Shown here piece by piece: positions 33,717-42,500 of a stretch of 43,821 nt of DNA. Within the stretch, counting starts at the first letter, position 1; each line of letters starts with the position of its first letter. The stretch spans positions 1 through 43,821 of the forward strand of contig CALUVA010000003.1 of assembly GCA_944324105.1 (NCBI GenBank), given 5' to 3'. The stretch is from an uncultured Elusimicrobiales bacterium. Its GTDB lineage: Bacteria; Elusimicrobiota; Elusimicrobia; Elusimicrobiales; Elusimicrobiaceae. Both the position numbers and the translations under genes were made by a program. The notes beneath the pieces were generated by a model. The model did no database searches, was not told the DNA's origin, and was given only the letters and a program-made list of their open reading frames with translations.

Positions 33717-35000
33717 TTATTTGTCCGTTTTGGGGTTGGGGGTCTGGGGCGGGATTTCGCCGCGCAGCCTGCGCCAGCGCTCAATCAGCGGGCCTTCTTT
33801 GCCCTGGTTGGTCGGATGAAAGAACTGCACGGGGCTGGGCATATACTGCTGTTTGACGTAGTGATTGGGAAAATCGTGCGCGTATTTATAGCCCACATTT
33901 TTCATGCCGGAGCGCAAATGGTCCGGCACGCGGCGCAGTTTTCCCTCGCGCACTTCTTTTAAGGCGGCGTCTATGGCCAGATAGGCCGAATTGCTTTTGG
34001 GCGCGCAGGCCACGTAAATGGCCGCATGGGCCAGCGGAATGCGCACCTCGGGCATACCCAGCACTTCGGCGGCTTTAAAAGCGGCCTGGGCGATCATCAG
34101 TGCGGCCGGCTCGGCCAGGCCCACATCTTCGCTAGCGCAGATGAGAATGCGCCGCGCAATAAAGCGCGGGTCTTCGCCGCTTTCCAGCATGCGCGCCAGC
34201 CAGTAAACCGCCGCGTCGGGGTCGGAGCCGCGCATGGATTTGATAAAGGCGGAAATAATATCGTAATGCTCGTCGCCTTTTTTATCGTAATTTAAATGGC
34301 GTTTTTGTATACACTCCTGCGCCACGGCCAAATCAACTTGCTTAAAACCGTCTTTGTCCGGCTCCGTGGTCAGCACGGCGATTTCCAGCGCGTTTAACAG
34401 CTTGCGCCCGTCGCCGTTGGCCTGGGTGATAAAATACTGGGCGGCGTCGTCAGAGAGTTTGACGTTTTCCTTTTGGGCCGCGCGCGCCAGGATTTTGCGC
34501 AGGTCCGCATCGGCCAGCGGTTTAAATTCAAAAACGGAAAAACGCGACAGCAGAGCGTTGTTGATGTAAAAATACGGATTTTCGGTGGTAATGCCGATTA
34601 AAATAATGTCCCCGCGTTCCACGCTGGGCAGCAGTACGTCCTGCTGGGTTTTGTTGAAGTGGTGGATTTCGTCCAAAATAACCAGCGTGCGCCGCTCCTC
34701 AAACGTGGGCGTGCGCATGCGTTCTTTGGCTTCCGCAAGCACTTTTTTTAAATCCGCCACACCCGCTGCGGCGGCATTGAGCTCCACCACATGCGCCTGC
34801 GTGCGGCTGGCCACATAGCGTGCGGTGGCCGTTTTGCCGCAGCCCGGGGGGCCGAAGAAAACGGCGGATTTTAACGTATCCGTTTCCAGCAGGCGGCGCA
34901 GCATTTTGCCCGGCCCCAGCAAATGCGGCTGCCCGGCAAAATCTTCTATGGTTTTGGGTGCCTGGCGCGCGGCCAGCGGCATAAAGTTTTCGTCTGCCAT
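33717..35000 (-). CDS. rarA: Replication-associated recombination ATPase RarA (MgsA)
   Basis: 427 residues. The AAA+ module has Walker A GPPGCGKT at residues 50-57 and Walker [12 protein letters not shown], then sensor and lid regions. The C-terminal tetramerisation domain of the MgsA/WRNIP1 family contains [26 protein letters not shown] and the end segment [18 protein letters not shown]. RarA acts at stalled forks in the cytoplasm. It sits two bases from xseA and one base from the ZapA-like gene, within a replication and repair run. Confidence 0.95.
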   Translation of the reverse strand: MADENFMPLAARQAPKTIEDFAGQPHLLGPGKMLRRLLETDTLKSAVFFGPPGCGKTATARYVASRTQAHVVELNAAAAGVADLKKVLAEAKERMRTPTFEERRTLVILDEIHHFNKTQQDVLLPSVERGDIILIGITTENPYFYINNALLSRFSVFEFKPLADADLRKILARAAQKENVKLSDDAAQYFITQANGDGRKLLNALEIAVLTTEPDKDGFKQVDLAVAQECIQKRHLNYDKKGDEHYDIISAFIKSMRGSDPDAAVYWLARMLESGEDPRFIARRILICASEDVGLAEPAALMIAQAAFKAAEVLGMPEVRIPLAHAAIYVACAPKSNSAYLAIDAALKEVREGKLRRVPDHLRSGMKNVGYKYAHDFPNHYVKQQYMPSPVQFFHPTNQGKEGPLIERWRRLRGEIPPQTPNPKTDK

Positions 35001-35001
35001 A

Positions 35002-35301
35002 TTATTTAAGCGGCGTATGGAGCGCGCCCTGCAGTTTGTTAATCAGCTGCTCCACGCGCGCCTGGTCCTCTTTTTGTTTGCCGCCTTCGGCCAGGCCTTT
35101 TAAATAGGCTTCGGCGGCAAATTCCAGCGCGGCGGTCAGCGCCTGCTTTAAGGTGTCAATCACGCCTTCTTCTTCCTGCAGGCGCATCATTTCTCGTTCC
35201 ACTTTGGACGCCAGATCCACCACTTCCACATAGCCGAGGTCTTTGATTTCCACGTCTATGGGAATGCGCTTTATTTCCACGCTGACGGTATTTTTGGCCA
35301 T
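35002..35301 (-). CDS. zapA: ZapA-like cell division protein
   Basis: 99 residues. The N-terminal half (VSVEIKRIPIDVEIKDLGYVEVVDLASKVEREMMRLQEE) has the ZapA strand-helix pattern and the rest is helical coiled coil, as in ZapA, which bundles FtsZ filaments at midcell. Position next to pheT also occurs for zapA elsewhere. Sequence similarity is weak by eye, so the call is tentative. AAGGAAACC precedes the start. Confidence 0.6.
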   Translation of the reverse strand: MAKNTVSVEIKRIPIDVEIKDLGYVEVVDLASKVEREMMRLQEEEGVIDTLKQALTAALEFAAEAYLKGLAEGGKQKEDQARVEQLINKLQGALHTPLK

Positions 35302-35310
35302 AGGTTTCCT

Positions 35311-35571
35311 TTACGGCAAAGCGTTTCTTTTTTCCTGTGCGCGCGTAATTTCTTTCTCCACGCGCGTTTGCAGTTTTTTCAGGGTGCTGACGGTGCTTTT
35401 TTTCCACTCGCGCAGGGCTTTGAGTTCGCTTTCGCTCTCTTTCAGGCGCGCCACGGTTTCTTCCTGTTGGCGCAGTTTTTGGCGCAGCGCGGCCGTTTCG
35501 CCTTCCAGCGTTTGAATACGCGCGGCGGCCTGCGACACCAAAAGCTCCAGCTGCTTGAGTTGCTCCTGCAT
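35311..35571 (-). CDS. Short coiled-coil protein (ZapB-like in form)
   Basis: 86 residues, nearly all one amphipathic helix with heptads (LKQLELLVSQAAARIQTLEGETAALRQKLRQQEE). It starts one base after the pheT stop and ends nine bases before the ZapA-like gene. In other bacteria ZapB, a similar-sized coiled coil, binds ZapA; that parallel is inference from form and place, not from sequence identity. Confidence 0.55.
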   Translation of the reverse strand: MQEQLKQLELLVSQAAARIQTLEGETAALRQKLRQQEETVARLKESESELKALREWKKSTVSTLKKLQTRVEKEITRAQEKRNALP

Positions 35572-35572
35572 A

Positions 35573-37957
35573 TTATCTCAGCTCCGCCCCCGTTTTGGCT
35601 TTCAGGTTTTCCAGCAGCGCGTTAAAAGCCGCGTCCGTTTCCGCGTCCTTTAAGGTGCGGTCCGGCGCGGAGAAAGCCAGCGTAAAAGTGACGCTTTTTT
35701 TGCCCTGCGGCAGGCGGTCCCCTTCGTACAAATCAATTAAATCAAAATGCAGGCCGACTGGCAGCGGCGTATTTTTCAGCACGTCCGCCACGGCGGCGTA
35801 AGGCACGGTTTTGTCCAGCATGACGGACAGGTCGCGCAGCGACGGCGGGAAGGCCGTCACGGCCGCGGCGGGTTTAAACTGCTGGGCGGAAAAACCTTTT
35901 TCCAGCGGCTTTAACGCCAGTTCAAACGCCCAGACTTCGTTTTCTTTTACATCGCAGGATTTCAGGGCCAGCGGATGCACCGCGCCAAACACGCCGGCTT
36001 TTTTGCCGTTGACCAGCACGTCCATGCACATTTTGGGGTGCATATACACCGGTGCGGAAGCGGACGGCGCAAAAGACACGCCTTCAAATCCTTCCAGCAG
36101 ATTTTGCATGACGCCTTTTAAGAAATAGAAATCCGGTTTTTCCCCGTTGGCTTTAAAGAAGGGCCGGTGGGTCAGACGTCCGCACAATGTGCCGGAAACG
36201 GTGTAGGTTTCGGCGGGGAAGCCTTTAATCAGGGTAAACGTGCGCGTAGCTTCAAACAGGGCCAGGTCGCGGTTGCCGCGGCTTTGGTTAAAGGCGATGT
36301 TTTTCAGCAGCGCGGGCAGCAGGGTGGGGCGCATATAGTCCCAGCCTTTGGCCATGGCGTTTTTGATTTTGACGGCGTTTTTGGGGTCAAAGCCGAAATC
36401 TTTGAGCTCTTTTTCGCCTAAAAAATCAATGTTTTTGCATTCGTAAAAGCCCAGGCCGGCCAGCTTTTCGCTGAACAGCTCCAGCAAGTCCACGCCTTTG
36501 GGATTGTCATTAAACTGTACAAACGCGCGGCTTTCTCCGACCGGAATGCAGTCAAAGCCCGCAAAACGTGCGGCTTCTTCAGCCAAATCCCAGCGGTGGT
36601 TCAGGTCACGCCGGTGCGTGGGCGCCTGAAACGTCCACTCGCTGCCGGAAGCGTCAAATTTCAGCGCCAGGCGCGAAAAAATGTCTTTGAGTTTATCTTC
36701 GGGAATATCCGCCCCCAGGATACCGTTAATCTGTGCGGGGGTAAAACGGACGACGGGGTTTTCATACGGCTGCGGATACACGTCGCGTATTTTGGACGGC
36801 GTGCCGCCGCAGGCGGCCACAAACAGTTCCGTGGCGCGTTTTAAGGCCAGCTCCGTCATGCCGATATCCGTGCCGCGTTCAAAGCGCTGGGAAGAATCGG
36901 AAGATACGGCATAGGTTTTGGAAGTTTTATTGGTGGTCGGCGCGTCAAAATAAGCCGACTCAATAAAAATATCCGTGGTGTCGTCTTTAATGCCGGAATT
37001 TAACCCGCCCATGACGCCCGCCAGCGCGGTGGCCTTTTTATCGTCGCCGATCATCAGCGTGTTTTCGTCCAGCGTCAGTTCGCGCCCGTCCAGGAGGGTA
37101 AATTTTTCGCCTTTTTCGGCCCAGCGCACTACAATGGTATCGCCGTCAATTTCGTTTCTGTCAAACGCGTGCAGCGGCTGGCCCAGTTCAAACATCACAT
37201 AGTTGGTCACGTCCACCAGTGCATTTTTGGGGTTTAAGCCCATGGCTGACAGACGTTCCTGTATCAGTTCGGGGGACGGCGCATTTTTTACGCCGCGTAT
37301 GATGCGGCCCGTATAGCGCTGGCAGCCCTGCGGGGCGCGTATGTCCACTTTTAGGCTTTCTCCTTCGCCGGCGTATTCTTTCGGCGAGGGCCATTTGACG
37401 GGTTTGTTCAGCAGGGCCGACAGTTCGCGCGCCACGCCCAAATGGGACATCAAATCAGGGCGGTTGGACGTAATTTCCAAATCAAACAAAGCGTCCGATT
37501 TGCCGTAGAGCGTGCGTACGTCCGTGCCCAGCGGAATGTTTTCGTCCAGCACCAAAATGCCGCGTGCGCGGGTGCTGGTCAGGCCCAGCTCGTCGGAAGA
37601 GCAAATCATGCCTTCGCTGACTACGCCGCGTATTTTGGCGGGACCCAATACGGTTTTGCCCAGCCGCGCGCCCACACGGGCCAGAGGGACTTTCTGCCCC
37701 ACGGCCACATTCGGCGCGCCGCATACCACGCGCTGGGTTTTGCCGCCGCCCAAATCCAAATCCACCAAATGCAAGTGGTCGGAATTGGGGTGGTCTTCAA
37801 TATGGGTAATCTGCGCGACGTTTACGCCTTCAAAGTCCGCGCCTTTTTTTTCTATGGACGCCACTTCTATGCCCAGCGAGGTCAGTTTCTGCGCCAGTTC
37901 TTCGGGCGTATCGTCCAGGTCAATGAAATCTTTCAGCCAGCTGTACAATATCTTCAT
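35573..37957 (-). CDS. pheT: Phenylalanyl-tRNA synthetase beta subunit
   Basis: 794 residues with the EMAP/tRNA-binding domain near residues 40-150, the B3/B4 editing region, B5 domain, the catalytic-like core and a C-terminal ferredoxin-fold anticodon-binding domain (from about residue 700, FPPSLRDLSVMLDKTVPYAAVADVL). Partner of PheS in the alpha2-beta2 enzyme. AAGGAAG precedes the start, 9 bp after pheS. Confidence 0.98.
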   Translation of the reverse strand: MKILYSWLKDFIDLDDTPEELAQKLTSLGIEVASIEKKGADFEGVNVAQITHIEDHPNSDHLHLVDLDLGGGKTQRVVCGAPNVAVGQKVPLARVGARLGKTVLGPAKIRGVVSEGMICSSDELGLTSTRARGILVLDENIPLGTDVRTLYGKSDALFDLEITSNRPDLMSHLGVARELSALLNKPVKWPSPKEYAGEGESLKVDIRAPQGCQRYTGRIIRGVKNAPSPELIQERLSAMGLNPKNALVDVTNYVMFELGQPLHAFDRNEIDGDTIVVRWAEKGEKFTLLDGRELTLDENTLMIGDDKKATALAGVMGGLNSGIKDDTTDIFIESAYFDAPTTNKTSKTYAVSSDSSQRFERGTDIGMTELALKRATELFVAACGGTPSKIRDVYPQPYENPVVRFTPAQINGILGADIPEDKLKDIFSRLALKFDASGSEWTFQAPTHRRDLNHRWDLAEEAARFAGFDCIPVGESRAFVQFNDNPKGVDLLELFSEKLAGLGFYECKNIDFLGEKELKDFGFDPKNAVKIKNAMAKGWDYMRPTLLPALLKNIAFNQSRGNRDLALFEATRTFTLIKGFPAETYTVSGTLCGRLTHRPFFKANGEKPDFYFLKGVMQNLLEGFEGVSFAPSASAPVYMHPKMCMDVLVNGKKAGVFGAVHPLALKSCDVKENEVWAFELALKPLEKGFSAQQFKPAAAVTAFPPSLRDLSVMLDKTVPYAAVADVLKNTPLPVGLHFDLIDLYEGDRLPQGKKSVTFTLAFSAPDRTLKDAETDAAFNALLENLKAKTGAELR

Positions 37958-37966
37958 ATTTCTTCC

Positions 37967-39013
37967 TTAAAATTGGTTTAACAGGCGCAAATCGTTTTCG
38001 TAGAAAGCGCGGATGTCGTTGATGTTCATCATCATCATGGCCAGGCGTTCCACTCCCATGCCAAAGGCATAACCGCTGTATTTTTCGGGGTCAATGCCGC
38101 AGTTTTTCAGCACATTGGGGTGCACCACGCCCGAGCCGAGCATTTCTATCCAGCCGCTGCCCTTGCAGATGTGGCAGCCCTTGCCGGCGCAGAATACGCA
38201 TTTGACGTCCACTTCCGCGCTGGGTTCGGTAAACGGGAAAAAGGACGGACGGAAGCGGATTTCCGTCTTATCTCCCAGCAGCCCTTTCATAAAGGCGGAC
38301 AAATCGCGTTTTAAATCGGCCATGCTGACGTTTTTGTCCACATACAGCCCTTCAATCTGATGAAAAACAGGGCTGTGCGTGGCGTCCAGGCTGTCATTGC
38401 GGAACACGCGGCCCGGGGCCATAATGCGCAGCGGCGGCTGGTGTTTTTCCATAAAGCGGCTTTGTACGTTGGACGTATGTGTGCGCAGCACCATGGACAG
38501 CGGACTGCCGGTTTGGGCAAAAAAGGTATCCTGCGCATCGCGCGCGGGGTGGTGTTTGGGGATATTGAGCATGTCAAAATTGTGCTTTTCGTCCTCCACC
38601 CACGGCCCTTCGGCCCAGGTAAAGCCGAGTTTGGACAAAATGTCCGTCATGCGCTTCTGCGCAATGGAAAGCGGGTGCCGTTTGCCGCAGGGAACGGGGC
38701 GTGCGGGCAGGGTTAAATCCAAATCCACGCGGTTTAATTGTTCGTTGAGTTCCTGCGCGGCCAGCGCGGTGGTTTTTTCTTCCAGGACGCGGGTCAGCGC
38801 GGCTTTTAACGCATTGCCCAGCGGGCCGGCGGCCTTTTTATCTTCTATGGAAAAATCTTTCAGATTTTTCAAAAGCTCGGTCAGCGCGCCTTTGCGCCCT
38901 AGGGCGGCTACGCGCAGTTCTTCCACGGCCTCCAGGGCGGAGGCGGAAGCGATTTTGCCAGTATATTCGCGCTCAATTTGGGCGCAAAGTTCTTTAAATT
39001 CCTGTAAGGTCAT
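37967..39013 (-). CDS. pheS: Phenylalanyl-tRNA synthetase alpha subunit
   Basis: 348 residues. An N-terminal coiled coil is followed by the class II core with HPLSIAQKRMTDIL, FNIP-like FDMLNIPKHHPARDAQDTFF, motif 2 RVFRNDSLDATHSPVFHQIEG and motif 3 AFGMGVERLAMM. It attaches Phe to tRNA-Phe. No Shine-Dalgarno is clear; TATAAC lies five bases and TAAAAT ten bases before the ATG, so this transcript may also be nearly leaderless. Confidence 0.98.
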   Translation of the reverse strand: MTLQEFKELCAQIEREYTGKIASASALEAVEELRVAALGRKGALTELLKNLKDFSIEDKKAAGPLGNALKAALTRVLEEKTTALAAQELNEQLNRVDLDLTLPARPVPCGKRHPLSIAQKRMTDILSKLGFTWAEGPWVEDEKHNFDMLNIPKHHPARDAQDTFFAQTGSPLSMVLRTHTSNVQSRFMEKHQPPLRIMAPGRVFRNDSLDATHSPVFHQIEGLYVDKNVSMADLKRDLSAFMKGLLGDKTEIRFRPSFFPFTEPSAEVDVKCVFCAGKGCHICKGSGWIEMLGSGVVHPNVLKNCGIDPEKYSGYAFGMGVERLAMMMMNINDIRAFYENDLRLLNQF

Positions 39014-39078
39014 AAGTAGTTATATTTTACTTTATTATTGGGTATTGGCGGCAAAATTTAAGTCAGCGTGTCAGATTT

Positions 39079-39104
39079 TAAAAACCCCGCCTGCGGGCGG
39101 GGCT
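39079..39104 (-). terminator. Terminator of glnA
   Basis: CCCCGCC (39085-39091) pairs with GGCGGGG (39096-39102); on the minus strand a T-run follows the stem. Confidence 0.9.
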
Positions 39105-39126
39105 TTGGCAAAGCTGCGTAGCACGA

Positions 39127-40476
39127 TTACAGCACGGAGAGGTATTTTTCCAGCTCATAGCTGGATACATGGCAGCGGTACTGGTCCCATTCAATGTCTT
39201 TATTGGCGATAAATTTTTCAAACGTATGTTCGCCCAATATTTTGCGTACCAGCCCGGAGCGGCGCGTTTCATTGACCGCTTCGTACAAATACGCTGGCAG
39301 GGTGCCGATGCCGCGTTTTTCGCGCTCTTGTGCCGTCATATGGAAAATATTTTCTTCCGTCATGGCCGGCACGGGCAGTTTCCGGGCAATGCCGTCCAGG
39401 CCCGCTCCCAGCATGACCGCAAAAGCCAGATAAGGATTACAGGCCGGATCGGGGAAGCGGCACTCTATGCGCGTGGCGGCAGGCTTGCCAGCTTTGGCCT
39501 GCGGAATGCGCACCAGCGCACTGCGGTTTTTGCGGCCCCAGGCAATATAAGAGGGTGCTTCATATCCCGGCACGAGGCGTTTGTAAGAGTTGACCCATTG
39601 GTTGGTAACAGCACAAATTTCGTTTACATGCGTCAAAATACCTGCGATGTAATGTTTGGCTGTCTGGGACAGATACAGCGGGTCGTTGGCGTCAAAGAAC
39701 TGGTTTTCCCCGTTGGCAAACAAAGACTGGTGAACATGCATGCCGTTGCCGTTGATACCGGCAATAGGTTTTGGCATAAAGGAAGCGTATACGCCGTTGG
39801 ACGCGGCGATTTGCTTGACGACGGTTTTGTAGGTAATAACCTGGTCGGCCATTTTCATGGCTTCGTCATAACGCAGGTCTATTTCGTGCTGGGACGGCGC
39901 GACCTCATGGTGGGAATATTCCACATGAATGCCCAGTTTCTCCAGCATCAGCATGGTTTGCCGGCGGATAGCGTAAGAGGAATCCAGCGGGATGGTGTCA
40001 AAATAGCCGCCGCAGTCCAGTGTTTCGGGGTGTTTGTTGTCTTTAAAATAAAAGTATTCCAGTTCCGGGCCGACCATAAACGCGTCAAATCCGGCCCGGC
40101 GCATGGCGGCCAGGTTCTTTTTGAGGATGTAGCGCGGATCTCCTTCAAATTGCTTGCCGTCCGCGGTTTTGATGTCACAGAAAAAGCGTGCAATGGGCGC
40201 CCCGGTCAGCTCCGGGGGGAACATTTGGAACGTATCCAAATCCGGCAGGGCCACCAGGTCCGATTCATAAATGCGCGCAAACCCTTCCACCGAAGAACCG
40301 TCAAACCCCATGCCTTCGTTCATGGCGTATTCAAATTCGCGGTGGGACAGGGAGAGGGACTTTAGGTTGCCCAAAATATCCACAAACCACAGTTTGATGA
40401 TTTGAATATTATTACGTCTGGTCAAGTCTAAAATTTGTTTGATGGTTTCCTGTTCCTGTGAGCTGCGTGGCTGCAT
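39127..40476 (-). CDS. glnA: Glutamine synthetase, type I (alpha-like)
   Basis: 449 residues from the ATG at 40476, set by GGGAGGA just upstream; longer readings run into the promoter. Beta-grasp domain with GMGFDGSSVEGFARIYESDL, catalytic domain with GPELEYFYF, NGNGMHVHQSL and ATRIECRFPDPACNPYLAFAVMLGAGLDGI. It makes Gln from Glu and ammonia. The C-terminal IEWDQYRCHVSSYELEKY matches the Firmicutes-type GSI-alpha, and I find no NLYxLP-like adenylylation site, so control by feedback or a protein partner is more likely than by adenylylation (inference). Confidence 0.96.
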   Translation of the reverse strand: MQPRSSQEQETIKQILDLTRRNNIQIIKLWFVDILGNLKSLSLSHREFEYAMNEGMGFDGSSVEGFARIYESDLVALPDLDTFQMFPPELTGAPIARFFCDIKTADGKQFEGDPRYILKKNLAAMRRAGFDAFMVGPELEYFYFKDNKHPETLDCGGYFDTIPLDSSYAIRRQTMLMLEKLGIHVEYSHHEVAPSQHEIDLRYDEAMKMADQVITYKTVVKQIAASNGVYASFMPKPIAGINGNGMHVHQSLFANGENQFFDANDPLYLSQTAKHYIAGILTHVNEICAVTNQWVNSYKRLVPGYEAPSYIAWGRKNRSALVRIPQAKAGKPAATRIECRFPDPACNPYLAFAVMLGAGLDGIARKLPVPAMTEENIFHMTAQEREKRGIGTLPAYLYEAVNETRRSGLVRKILGEHTFEKFIANKDIEWDQYRCHVSSYELEKYLSVL

Positions 40477-40506
40477 ACATTCCTCCCAAGTTTTATTTAA
40501 ACCGTT

Positions 40507-40512
40507 ATTATA
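40507..40512 (-). promoter_or_regulatory. -10 box of glnA
   Basis: TATAAT on the minus strand, directly after the T-run of the upstream terminator; the leader to the ATG is about 25 nt and carries a Shine-Dalgarno. Confidence 0.6.
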
Positions 40513-40513
40513 T

Positions 40514-40578
40514 AAAAAACCGCCTTGTCTGGAGGCGGTTTTATGTGTTTTTTTAAAAACGGCTGCGGGGGAAAGCCG
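40514..40578 (-). terminator. Tandem terminators of the ybgC-like/yjbQ transcript
   Basis: Read leftward: CGGCT (40564-40560 side) pairing with AGCCG (40574-40578) and a T-run, then AGGCGGTT/AACCGCCT (40540-40533, 40525-40518) and a second T-run leading into the glnA -10 box. Confidence 0.75.
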
Positions 40579-40624
40579 CGCCTTGCGGGCAAGCGGGGCC
40601 CGGGAGTGCAAACCCCCGGTACGT

Positions 40625-41005
40625 TTAAAGCGTCATGGCTTGTTTTACGTCTGCGCCCATAGAGGTGGGCATGCCGTTTTTGTCCACGCATACCAGCGTA
40701 GTTTTGCCTTTGGTGCACAGGCGGCCGTTTTGGTTGGTGATGATGTTTTCAAACACGATTTTAATGTCTGAAATTTCCAGCACTTTGGTACTGACGTCTA
40801 TGACATCTGCATAGCGCACTGGAAATTTGTATTCCACTTCCTGGCGCGCCACCACGAAATACAGGCCTTTTTGCATCAAGGCCGGCACAGAGAAGCCTTT
40901 TTCGGCCATATATAGGGTGCGGGCCTCTTCAAAAAATTTTAAATAATTGGCGTAATAGACCACGTTGCCGCAGTCCGTGTCATGGTAAAAGATGGTTTTT
41001 TTCAT
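40625..41005 (-). CDS. YbgC/4-hydroxybenzoyl-CoA thioesterase family acyl-CoA thioesterase
   Basis: 126 residues, hot-dog fold. FYHDTDCGNVVYYANYLKFFEEART carries the catalytic Asp of the DxD-type motif that defines the YbgC/4HBT branch. It hydrolyses acyl-CoA thioesters; the substrate is unknown. It begins two bases after yjbQ ends, so the two are translated together. The 46 bp between its stop and the first terminator are GC-rich and unassigned. Confidence 0.9.
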   Translation of the reverse strand: MKKTIFYHDTDCGNVVYYANYLKFFEEARTLYMAEKGFSVPALMQKGLYFVVARQEVEYKFPVRYADVIDVSTKVLEISDIKIVFENIITNQNGRLCTKGKTTLVCVDKNGMPTSMGADVKQAMTL

Positions 41006-41007
41006 AG

Positions 41008-41424
41008 TTATTCCCCGATAATTTTAATTAAAACACGTTTGTTTCGCTGGCCGTCAAATTCCCCGTAGAAAATGGTTTCCCACGGGCCAAAGTCCAGCCG
41101 TCCGTCCGTTACGGCCACCACCACTTCGCGGCCCAACAGCGTACGCTTTAAATGGGCGTCGCCGTTATCTTCCCCCGTTAAATTATGCTGATATTTATCC
41201 ACGCCGTACGGGGCCAGTTTTTCCGCCCATTTCAAAAAATCGGCGTGCAGACCGCGTTCGTTGTCATTGATAAAAACCGAAGAGGTAATATGCATGGAAT
41301 TGACCAGACACAGTCCTTCGCGGATGCCGCTTTTTTCCAATGCGGCTTCCACCTGTGGGGTAATGTTGACGATGTCGTAACGTCTGTCCGTGCAGAGAGT
41401 TAAGTATTCTGTATGTGATTTCAT
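41008..41424 (-). CDS. YjbQ-family protein (UPF0047)
   Basis: 138 residues. [59 protein letters not shown] and [25 protein letters not shown] are the signature of the YjbQ/UPF0047 family, small trimeric proteins with conserved His and Glu. Family members can show weak thiamin-phosphate synthase activity, but the true role is unsettled. The promoter TTGCTATAGT ends six bases before the ATG. Confidence 0.93.
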   Translation of the reverse strand: MKSHTEYLTLCTDRRYDIVNITPQVEAALEKSGIREGLCLVNSMHITSSVFINDNERGLHADFLKWAEKLAPYGVDKYQHNLTGEDNGDAHLKRTLLGREVVVAVTDGRLDFGPWETIFYGEFDGQRNKRVLIKIIGE

Positions 41425-41430
41425 ATATTT

Positions 41431-41440
41431 ACTATAGCAA
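41431..41440 (-). promoter_or_regulatory. Extended -10 promoter, leaderless type, for yjbQ
   Basis: TTGCTATAGT on the minus strand, six bases, ATG at 41424; no Shine-Dalgarno. Confidence 0.68.
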
Positions 41441-41487
41441 ATCCGGCGCGCGCCGCGCCGCCGCCCTTGCGCGAATGCAGAGTTTAT

Positions 41488-41497
41488 TTGTTACAAT
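41488..41497 (+). promoter_or_regulatory. Extended -10 promoter, leaderless type, for the helical membrane protein
   Basis: TTGTTACAAT, six bases (ATCGGT), ATG at 41504; no Shine-Dalgarno. It is divergent from the yjbQ promoter. Confidence 0.68.
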
Positions 41498-41503
41498 ATC
41501 GGT

Positions 41504-42340
41504 ATGGATACGGAAAGACTGATGTCTATTTTGCGCAACCCTAAAAAGCTGCGAAAGAATACCGCGCAAAAAGAAGAAAAGCCGGGAGAATCTGCCCCTA
41601 AAACCAAAACCGAACGCAATACGGCTTTGGCAGCCGGTGCCGTATTGGCCTTGCTGCTGGTAACCCTTTTATTTATTGTGGTGGCTAAAAAACGTGCGGA
41701 TAATATTCCGTCTTCATTGGATCCGTCCGTTTTGCAGGGATTGGTCGTTGATGCAAATTATGACCCTTCTGCCGGCCGTCGATACGTACAGGTGTCCGAA
41801 GGTCAGGATCGCAATGTTATCGTGCCGGAGCTGGGTACCACTCTGCCAGTCATCAGCCGTTATAATTATCGCGCCATGACGCCGCAGCGCTATAGAATTA
41901 TTGGTGAAGCTCCGTATGCACTGACCATTAACGTTTCTTCCAATATCAGTGATCCGGATTTGCTGCGCTATTTGTTTAATCAGCAAAACGTTGTGGAAGG
42001 GTTTTTAAACCGTTCAGATGTCTCTTCTGTGTTGGCCGACCCGGCTGTTTTGGCGGCCCTGGCGGCGGATCAGACGAAGATAAATGCTTTTTTTGCGGAT
42101 GAAACCGTACGTCAGGTTTTGGCTTCTGAAGATCTGGTCAGCGCCCTGGCGGGCAGCCGCCTGTTCTCTTATTTACTTATTAGCAAATCCGTCAAATATT
42201 ACCGGGACCGCCCTGCAGAAGCGGCCAAGCTGATCAATGCCAGCCCCGCGCTGCGCGCGCTGAAACAAAATGCCGCCGTGCGCAAAGCCGTGACGGAAAA
42301 TGTGTACCTGAAAGACATTGCGGCTACACTTTTAAAATAA
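41504..42340 (+). CDS. Single-pass membrane protein with helical repeats, unknown function
   Basis: 278 residues. A charged cytoplasmic-like N-terminus (about 1-42, rich in Lys and Glu) is followed by one membrane segment (ALAAGAVLALLLVTLLFIVV, about 43-64). Beyond it the protein has a beta-like stretch and, from about residue 150, short helices with a repeating Leu/Ala/Asp pattern (VSSVLADPAVLAALAADQTKINAFFADETVRQVLASED). I do not recognise a family. The bulk probably faces the periplasm. A tRNA gene follows after 34 bp with its own promoter. Confidence 0.65.
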   Translation: MDTERLMSILRNPKKLRKNTAQKEEKPGESAPKTKTERNTALAAGAVLALLLVTLLFIVVAKKRADNIPSSLDPSVLQGLVVDANYDPSAGRRYVQVSEGQDRNVIVPELGTTLPVISRYNYRAMTPQRYRIIGEAPYALTINVSSNISDPDLLRYLFNQQNVVEGFLNRSDVSSVLADPAVLAALAADQTKINAFFADETVRQVLASEDLVSALAGSRLFSYLLISKSVKYYRDRPAEAAKLINASPALRALKQNAAVRKAVTENVYLKDIAATLLK

Positions 42341-42343
42341 AAT

Positions 42344-42353
42344 TTGCTATAAT
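42344..42353 (+). promoter_or_regulatory. Extended -10 promoter of tRNA-Gly
   Basis: TTGCTATAAT, 21 bases before the first base of the tRNA. Confidence 0.7.
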
Positions 42354-42374
42354 TTTTATACGGCAAAGATTTAT

Positions 42375-42448
42375 GCGGGCGTGGTTCAATGGTAGAACAC
42401 GACCTTGCCAAGGTTGAGACGAGGGTTCGATTCCCTTCGCCCGCTCCA
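42375..42448 (+). tRNA. tRNA-Gly, anticodon GCC
   Basis: Acceptor arms GCGGGCG (42375-42381) and CGCCCGC (42438-42444) pair fully, the discriminator is T as usual for glycine, and CCA is encoded (42446-42448). The anticodon loop TTGCCAA holds GCC at 42407-42409. The T loop GGTTCGATTCC is standard. A terminator follows. Confidence 0.97.
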
Positions 42449-42452
42449 TTTA

Positions 42453-42483
42453 AAAGGCTCCGTTTAACAACGGAGCCTTTTTT
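42453..42483 (+). terminator. Terminator of tRNA-Gly
   Basis: AAAGGCTCCGTT, TAAC loop, AACGGAGCC, T-run. It also carries an A-run on the left and so may end the leftward aldo/keto reductase transcript. Confidence 0.92.
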
Positions 42484-42500
42484 GTTTCTGTGTCCCAACT

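Noticed and set aside
39169-40365. 398-codon plus-strand reading frame
   Set aside because: Entirely antisense to glnA, whose reading is unambiguous; arises from codon bias.
40579-40624. GC-rich stretch with CGGG-type pairing after the YbgC-like gene as a separate small RNA
   Set aside because: It is most simply the 3' untranslated end of that gene before its terminators; no promoter is seen.
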